From a virus: 20,203 nt of DNA. The DNA lies in the IMG/VR virus record IMGVR_UViG_3300025168_000900, positions 1-20,203 of that record, one strand, 5' to 3'. Below, in pieces: positions 15,927-20,203 of this stretch (positions are counted from its first letter, which is position 1; each line of letters starts with the position of its first letter). A program made the translations under genes and the position numbers. Below the pieces are notes generated by a model that worked only from the letters and a program-made list of their open reading frames with translations, was not told the origin of the DNA and made no database searches.

Positions 15927-15934
15927 TATTTATA
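15927..15934 (-). promoter_or_regulatory. T4-type late promoter box TATAAATA before gp18
   Basis: The minus strand reads TATAAATA in the 70-base gap between gp17 and gp18. Initiation near 15921 gives a leader of about 45 bases carrying AAGGAG. It probably drives sheath, tube and portal. Confidence 0.88.
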
Positions 15935-15946
15935 AAAAAGCGGCTT

Positions 15947-17599
15947 TCACCACGAACCTTCAATCTCATACGGTGTAGCTGTTATCCAATCGTCTGATTT
16001 ATACTTCTGTAAATCATCTTCTGGATCATTAATTCCATCTTGGAAGAATCCAAATGGTAACATTTCTTCTTCAATAGCCTTTTCATTAGCCAGAAGTAAG
16101 TTCTTCCTTATATCTATATCAGTCATTTCTTTAAAGTATTCTTGACCTGTTAACCAAGCAAACAATACTAATGACATCACTAGATCATCATGATATCCTT
16201 CTTCAGCTGAATAGCTTTGTCCTCTTACAACAAATGCTGTCAACTCTTTAAGGATTTCAAAATCATTTATCTTTAAACGATCATTCTCAATGATAGTTTT
16301 TAAACCTGCACAACCAACTCTCTTCAACTGTTTAGTTGTTCGGACACCTAATTGTTGGGACTTACCTCCAAAGCCAGCTGTCAATAGCTGGCCAGCTCTT
16401 CCTCTCCACTCAGCTGTTAATATACCTTCATACTCTAACTCATGATGTAATATATCAGCAACTTGTTGACCTATGTCATTAATCTCGACAAGTACGATAG
16501 CATCATTATACTTACGTGCAGCGTCATAAATAATAGAAGGATATAACATAGGAGCAATAACATTGGATCTATACGTACAAACGACTTCATAAGGCACAGT
16601 AGTACAATCAACAACAGTAAAAGCAGAATAATCATTTCCTATACCTCTTGAAGTATCAACACTGATTGCGTATACATGACCTCTTATTCTTTCATGCCAT
16701 ATCTTCATGTTCTCATTTTGAGATATTGGTTCATGAAAAGTTAATGCTGCTAGCTTACTAGGATTGATTAGAGTGTTAGATGATCCTATGAAGTCACATT
16801 CAAACTCTTGTCTGAATTGTTCCTCACTAGTGTTCTTTATGGTTTGCTCTTTCCACTCCTCATCTCTACCTGGTACAGCAGACCAATGAACTTTGATAGG
16901 AACGTATTCATTTCTACCTTCTTCTGCATCTACCCATAACTTGTAGAACAAGTTCATACCTTTTGGAGTAGATGTAATCATAACTCTTGATGTCTTACCA
17001 GATGAAATGGTAGGATAAACCGATGCAAAGAACTCCTCTTGTAGTTGAGAATCTACGAATGCAAACTCATCAAGATACACTAACGAGAATGAACCACCTC
17101 GTATAGCAGATGATGATGTTGAACTTGCAAGAACTTTACTACCATTTTCTAACTCAAGACTACCTTTGTTCCATTCAACTAGTCCTTGTTGTAACCAATG
17201 AGGTAACCACTCATATGCCATTTGCAATCTACTCAATATCTCACGAGCAGTACTTGCTTTGTTAGCTAAGATAGCACAATTGAATGATTCGTTGAATAAG
17301 ATAAACCAAAGTATAACAGCAACCATTGTTGTTGTCTTACCAGATTGTCGAGGCATTTTACATATAGAGAAACGATTATGAACAACAGACTTCATTATGT
17401 CTAATTGAAAGTCATACAAATCTAGATTGACAACACCTTCATCAATGTTAACAATCTTCATATATGTTTTACAAAAGTATTCAATATCCTTTGAGCATCT
17501 TACAAGCTCTTGGATTTGCTCTTCTGTATAATCTAGTTTAACTCCAGCTTTTTTTAGTCTGGGATTACCTAGATAGATTTCAGTCGGGGATAACTCCAC
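15947..17599 (-). CDS. 17: gp17-like terminase large subunit (packaging ATPase and headful nuclease)
   Basis: This motor protein translocates DNA into the prohead and cuts it at headful completion. The 550 residues (T4 610) include Walker A MPRQSGKTT at 82-90, Walker B LVYLDEF at 173-179 with catalytic E178, and coupling motif TSTPKG at 209-214. The RNase H-like nuclease domain has acidic residues D315 (SVDTSRG), E372 (VEIND) and D471/D472 (YHDDLVMSL). The start is GTG at 17599. An in-frame TAG lies nine bases upstream and the next Met is residue 47, so GTG is the only sensible start. A GAGGAAAG ribosome site lies in the upstream nuclease gene, which it overlaps by 20 bases. Confidence 0.97.
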   Translation of the reverse strand: MELSPTEIYLGNPRLKKAGVKLDYTEEQIQELVRCSKDIEYFCKTYMKIVNIDEGVVNLDLYDFQLDIMKSVVHNRFSICKMPRQSGKTTTMVAVILWFILFNESFNCAILANKASTAREILSRLQMAYEWLPHWLQQGLVEWNKGSLELENGSKVLASSTSSSAIRGGSFSLVYLDEFAFVDSQLQEEFFASVYPTISSGKTSRVMITSTPKGMNLFYKLWVDAEEGRNEYVPIKVHWSAVPGRDEEWKEQTIKNTSEEQFRQEFECDFIGSSNTLINPSKLAALTFHEPISQNENMKIWHERIRGHVYAISVDTSRGIGNDYSAFTVVDCTTVPYEVVCTYRSNVIAPMLYPSIIYDAARKYNDAIVLVEINDIGQQVADILHHELEYEGILTAEWRGRAGQLLTAGFGGKSQQLGVRTTKQLKRVGCAGLKTIIENDRLKINDFEILKELTAFVVRGQSYSAEEGYHDDLVMSLVLFAWLTGQEYFKEMTDIDIRKNLLLANEKAIEEEMLPFGFFQDGINDPEDDLQKYKSDDWITATPYEIEGSW

Positions 17600-18008
17600 G
17601 TTCAGCTAACTTTCCTCTATTGGCAATATGCTCTTCAGCAATATCATCCTTGGATTGACCATGGTATGCAACACCATAGTTATCATTAATCATTGCTTCA
17701 GCCATTTTCATATAACTATTATTGTGCGAAGCATATATTTCAAAGTCTCCTAATATCCTACCATACTTTCCTTTTTCATCTTGGAAAGAATAGAACTTTC
17801 TAGCTGTTGCCATATATCTTTTTACTTGTTCTGTAGCAAGTTTACCAAACTTCTTCTCTTCAGGATCTGACGTTCTTGATTCTGGTGTATCAATTCCCAT
17901 AATTCTGATACGTTGGTTCTGTAACCAAATTCCAAAGCCTAGATCAATATCGATATCAACGGTATCACCATCAACAATCCTAACTAATTTAAAATTATAT
18001 TCATACAT
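17580..18008 (-). CDS. staphylococcal-nuclease (SNase/TNase) homologue
   Basis: This 142-residue protein is an OB-fold SNase-type nuclease. The sequence IVDGDTVDIDID carries the metal Asp (D15). RIRIMGIDTPES aligns so closely that R35, D40 and E43 match the numbering of the classic Staphylococcus enzyme, and KYGR supplies R84 for the second catalytic Arg. All catalytic positions appear intact. No signal peptide is seen, so it should act in the infected cell. The ATG at 18008 is preferred; the longer frame to 18071 begins with GTG and adds 21 non-family residues. AAGGA lies about 11 bases upstream. It stands between small and large terminase genes, which in T4 are adjacent. A role in packaging or in degrading host DNA is speculation. 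Confidence 0.9.
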   Translation of the reverse strand: MYEYNFKLVRIVDGDTVDIDIDLGFGIWLQNQRIRIMGIDTPESRTSDPEEKKFGKLATEQVKRYMATARKFYSFQDEKGKYGRILGDFEIYASHNNSYMKMAEAMINDNYGVAYHGQSKDDIAEEHIANRGKLAERGVIPD

Positions 18009-18061
18009 CCGTTGACTTGTCCTTCTTTTGGTATATAATAAACTATGTGGCCCGGACAGTA

Positions 18062-19102
18062 CTAAGCCCACTTACTCTCATCACCTTCTATTGCCCAGTC
18101 TCTATATGAATAGAGTTGTCCCTTTAAGTTATTTATAGTCTTTACAGATCGATCATTATTGACAATATCATAGATATCATCCATATAGCAAGAGTTGAAT
18201 GTTCTATATGGACTAGAGAAATAGGTCTCTCCAGTAGCCATATTTAAATAATGATTAGTATCATGCGATAGTACTTCTCTATCAAACCACTTCCATTGTT
18301 CTTGTGAGCTCTTTTGTCTTGGCATCCATCTATCTAGTTCAGGAAAATGATGAAAGAAATACATATTCTTCATTATCTTATCCCATGAATGATTAACAAT
18401 ATCACTTTCATACCACATATCCAATTGTTCTCTAAGAACATCATCATACCATGATGCGTGGATTATAGGATTGTCCTCAAAGAACTCAGTGTTCTCAATA
18501 CCAATAACATGACATCCCAATGATCTAAATCTTCTAAGGCCTTGTTCAAATCCTTGGATAGGTGAATTTTCCATATATCTATTGATAACAGGAGCACCAG
18601 TGCCCCAAACAATAAAGTCATTCTCTGGATCAATTGACTCATGACTAAGTAATGCTGTCTCGGAGGTTGCATAAACGGGACAAGGAAACATATCAATAAA
18701 AGTATTTTGATAGTAATCTGATTTTGCAAACTCTACAACATTAACATTTTGTATTATTTCTGGAACGAAGTTTTGAAATTCTCTTAGGTTTGTAGACTCA
18801 TAATGATTCAATATGTTGTTTCTAAATTGATATACTTGATGTATCTTTATATGTTCTATTTCTAATTTATCAAAAACGTATGCAATGATTGCACTATCGC
18901 AGCCACCACTGACTGGCAATACCAATCTTTTATTTGTTCTTTCTCTGAGTCTTAATGCTGCATCAAAGCAAGCCTCTCTGAATGTCATCTTGGTTTTTTC
19001 AAACCTCTGCATCCAGTGAAAGCCTTTTTCGTTTATTATATAACTCTTACCAGCATAGTCAGGATCACCACTATGGAAGACGTATTCATTTTTTAGGTTC
19101 AT
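18062..19102 (-). CDS. PP-loop ATP-pyrophosphatase, asparagine-synthetase-like (AANH superfamily)
   Basis: This 346-residue protein has a clear PP-loop, VSGGCDSA, at residues 64-71, preceded by a strand (KRLVLP) and followed by a helix. That is the ATP-binding signature of enzymes that adenylate a substrate and release pyrophosphate. A second loop at 165-176 (VWGTGAPVINRY) recalls the GxGGDE..GY region of asparagine synthetase, and the C-terminal SPYRTFNSCYMDDIYDIV with a later Lys (LKGQLYS) recalls its last segment. There is no N-terminal glutaminase domain, so it would need ammonia or another donor, or act on tRNA, a nucleobase or a peptide. It overlaps gp16 by 17 bases and precedes the SNase gene. 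The superfamily is secure; the reaction is not known. Confidence 0.85.
   Translation of the reverse strand: MNLKNEYVFHSGDPDYAGKSYIINEKGFHWMQRFEKTKMTFREACFDAALRLRERTNKRLVLPVSGGCDSAIIAYVFDKLEIEHIKIHQVYQFRNNILNHYESTNLREFQNFVPEIIQNVNVVEFAKSDYYQNTFIDMFPCPVYATSETALLSHESIDPENDFIVWGTGAPVINRYMENSPIQGFEQGLRRFRSLGCHVIGIENTEFFEDNPIIHASWYDDVLREQLDMWYESDIVNHSWDKIMKNMYFFHHFPELDRWMPRQKSSQEQWKWFDREVLSHDTNHYLNMATGETYFSSPYRTFNSCYMDDIYDIVNNDRSVKTINNLKGQLYSYRDWAIEGDESKWA
18130..18137 (-). promoter_or_regulatory. possible internal late promoter box TATAAATA within the PP-loop gene
   Basis: The minus strand reads TATAAATA inside the last 80 bases of the PP-loop coding sequence. Initiation would be near 18124, about 115 bases before the SNase start, and could feed SNase, gp17 and beyond. 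It may also be chance, since the codons encode ordinary residues. Confidence 0.4.
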
Positions 19103-19562
19103 TGTTTAACAACTGACTCCTGGCGTTGCCACCCAATAGTTTAGTTAGGTCTGCATTGGTTCCAACAAATAAGTTATTTGTTACTTTATCAGGTCCACCT
19201 TTACCTTTAGGATCTGACAATATATCTTTTGCCTTAGCTTGTAAGTCTACAATCTTTTCATTTGTATCTGTTAATGTTTTTATTAGTTGACCTACAACCT
19301 CATATGCTCTAGGATGTTGAGACTGATTAGCAAGATCAAGTATACCATCTAATGCATCTCTACCTCTTTCAGCTAGATGATATAAATTTTCTCTGGCATA
19401 CTCTATATCTTTTTCTGTTGATTCTTTTCCTGTGGCTGGTACATTTTTGGGTGCCTCTTTTGATGAGTGTATAGACAAAGGGGCAGTGTTAGGACTGATA
19501 TCCAAAGCAGCAGCAATAGGATCAGCATGAGCATTAAAAGGTCTATCCTGTTCCATCACCAT
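19086..19562 (-). CDS. 16: gp16-like terminase small subunit
   Basis: The small terminase forms a ring that recognises DNA and regulates the gp17 motor. From the chosen start it is 158 residues (T4 164). The first part is disordered and proline-rich. The central helices (EKDIEYARENLYHLAERGRDALDGILDLANQ and YEVVGQLIKTLTDTNEKIVDLQAKAKDI) fit the antiparallel coiled coil of T4-type small terminases. The C-terminus ends NNLFVGTNADLTKLL. The frame is open up to 19601, but the ATG at 19562 has GAGGAG (19570-19575) seven bases upstream; a second ATG at 19556 is possible. It overlaps the end of gp15 by 20 bases. Confidence 0.92.
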   Translation of the reverse strand: MVMEQDRPFNAHADPIAAALDISPNTAPLSIHSSKEAPKNVPATGKESTEKDIEYARENLYHLAERGRDALDGILDLANQSQHPRAYEVVGQLIKTLTDTNEKIVDLQAKAKDILSDPKGKGGPDKVTNNLFVGTNADLTKLLGGNARSQLLNNEPKK

Positions 19563-20203
19563 CGAAGAACTCCTCAAAGTTAGATATATAATCATAATCA
19601 TCAGTTGACTTTATAGATGACGCATCTATTGTTAATGATGCATTTGTAGTTGGTGAACCATTAGCCAGCAAGCCTGGTGTGGTTGTTGTGCGAGAGTGAA
19701 GTGTGAATTGTGTACCATTTGAATGGCTTGTTTCAATTGTCTTCACTGTTGTGTTAGATGGGTGTACATTAGCAAACTTAGTTGTTGTATCAACATAAAA
19801 CATTGTGTTAGCTTTCTTGATAACACCAGTCTTACTTACAGGGCCAAACAATTGTCCTTTCACTGTAAATGTAAGAGTGTGTATCAAAGCTCGTCTTGTT
19901 TGAAAGTCTGCTTCATATGTATCTGATATTGTTACAGCTTCTAGAACAACTGGAATATCAATCTTCCAATCCATCTCTGGAATCAACTCAGCTGTAACAG
20001 TAAACTCTGGTGTGAAGAATGGCATAATCTGTTCAAGTATCTTTGTTGAGTCTTCAGCATATCTAGTAAATATATTCAACTCAATATTGATATCATATGG
20101 AACAGGGTTATACATTGTTCTTAGATTGGCATTGTTATTGACATCATGTATTGCAACATTTCTACGTACAGTGTTTAGCTTACGCTCTGTTGCATATGAC
20201 ATT
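19543..20203 (-). CDS. 15: gp15-like tail sheath stabiliser / tail completion protein (partial, 5' end outside window)
   Basis: gp15 forms the ring that caps the tail tube and sheath and joins the tail to the head. The visible part is 219 residues from a Met at 20202, with the family stretch MYNPVPYDINIELNIFTRY near residues 30-48 and EQIMPFFTPEFTVTAELIPEMDWKIDIPVVL shortly after. T4 gp15 is about 272 residues and this conserved motif lies well inside it. The Met at 20202 is therefore probably internal and the true start lies past the right edge. The C-terminus is a Thr/Ser-rich then acidic tail. It overlaps gp16 by 20 bases. Confidence 0.92.
   Translation of the reverse strand, partial: MSYATERKLNTVRRNVAIHDVNNNANLRTMYNPVPYDINIELNIFTRYAEDSTKILEQIMPFFTPEFTVTAELIPEMDWKIDIPVVLEAVTISDTYEADFQTRRALIHTLTFTVKGQLFGPVSKTGVIKKANTMFYVDTTTKFANVHPSNTTVKTIETSHSNGTQFTLHSRTTTTPGLLANGSPTTNASLTIDASSIKSTDDYDYISNFEEFFDGDGTG

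Noticed and set aside
15935-15965. Possible terminator at the end of gp17 (stem ahead of a T-run)
   Set aside because: Only a four-base imperfect stem can be drawn, so the T-run next to the gp18 promoter box is not convincing as a terminator.
18009-18071. N-terminal extension of the SNase gene to a GTG at 18071
   Set aside because: The extra 21 residues do not look like the family or a signal peptide. The ATG at 18008 begins the conserved domain and restores the classic catalytic numbering.
1-20203. tRNA genes, CRISPR arrays, insertion sequences or attachment sites
   Set aside because: None seen. The sequence is almost entirely filled by overlapping minus-strand phage genes, with no direct or inverted repeats beyond the one terminator.

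Overview
The window is a 20.2 kb piece of the structural and recombination core of a T4-like (Tevenvirinae-type) contractile-tailed phage. Every gene lies on the minus strand, so in genetic order the map reads from high to low coordinates. The identification rests on a syntenic run of recognisable T4 homologues: gp15, gp16, gp17, gp18, gp19, gp20, a gp67-like protein, gp21, gp22 and gp23, then UvsY, UvsW, gp55, gp47 and gp46. The DNA is AT-rich. The gene order (gp23, then uvsY, uvsW, gp55, gp47, gp46) resembles marine T4-like phages of cyanobacteria and SAR11 as I remember them. A Usg-family gene, a family I know from Alphaproteobacteria, hints at an alphaproteobacterial host. That is inference, and no host-diagnostic photosynthesis gene is present here.

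Region 20203-15947 is the packaging block: the end of gp15 (tail completion), gp16 (small terminase), two unexpected genes (a PP-loop ATP-pyrophosphatase resembling asparagine synthetase, and a staphylococcal-nuclease homologue), then gp17 (large terminase). Region 15876-13089 holds the tail sheath and tail tube. Region 13058-7136 is the head block: portal, gp67-like acidic core protein, a second core-type protein, a small unknown protein, prohead protease, scaffold and major capsid protein. A strong rho-independent terminator follows gp23. A T4-type late promoter box stands immediately beyond it and leads into a Usg-family gene and a second protein with the tail-tube fold.

Region 6263-1 is the recombination and late-regulation block: a 2OG-Fe(II) oxygenase fused to an HD-like domain, UvsY (recombination mediator), UvsW (helicase), a possible Sm-like protein, the late sigma factor gp55, and the Mre11/Rad50-type pair gp47/gp46. 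gp46 runs off the left edge.

Perfect TATAAATA boxes, the sequence recognised by gp55-type sigma factors, occur before gp18, gp67, gp22 and the Usg gene, so the window holds both the late sigma factor and targets for it. Most genes overlap or sit within a few bases of each other, often as ATGA or GTGA junctions, so translational coupling is probably widespread. No stretch longer than about 75 bases lacks a gene. I saw no tRNA, CRISPR array, insertion sequence or integrase.
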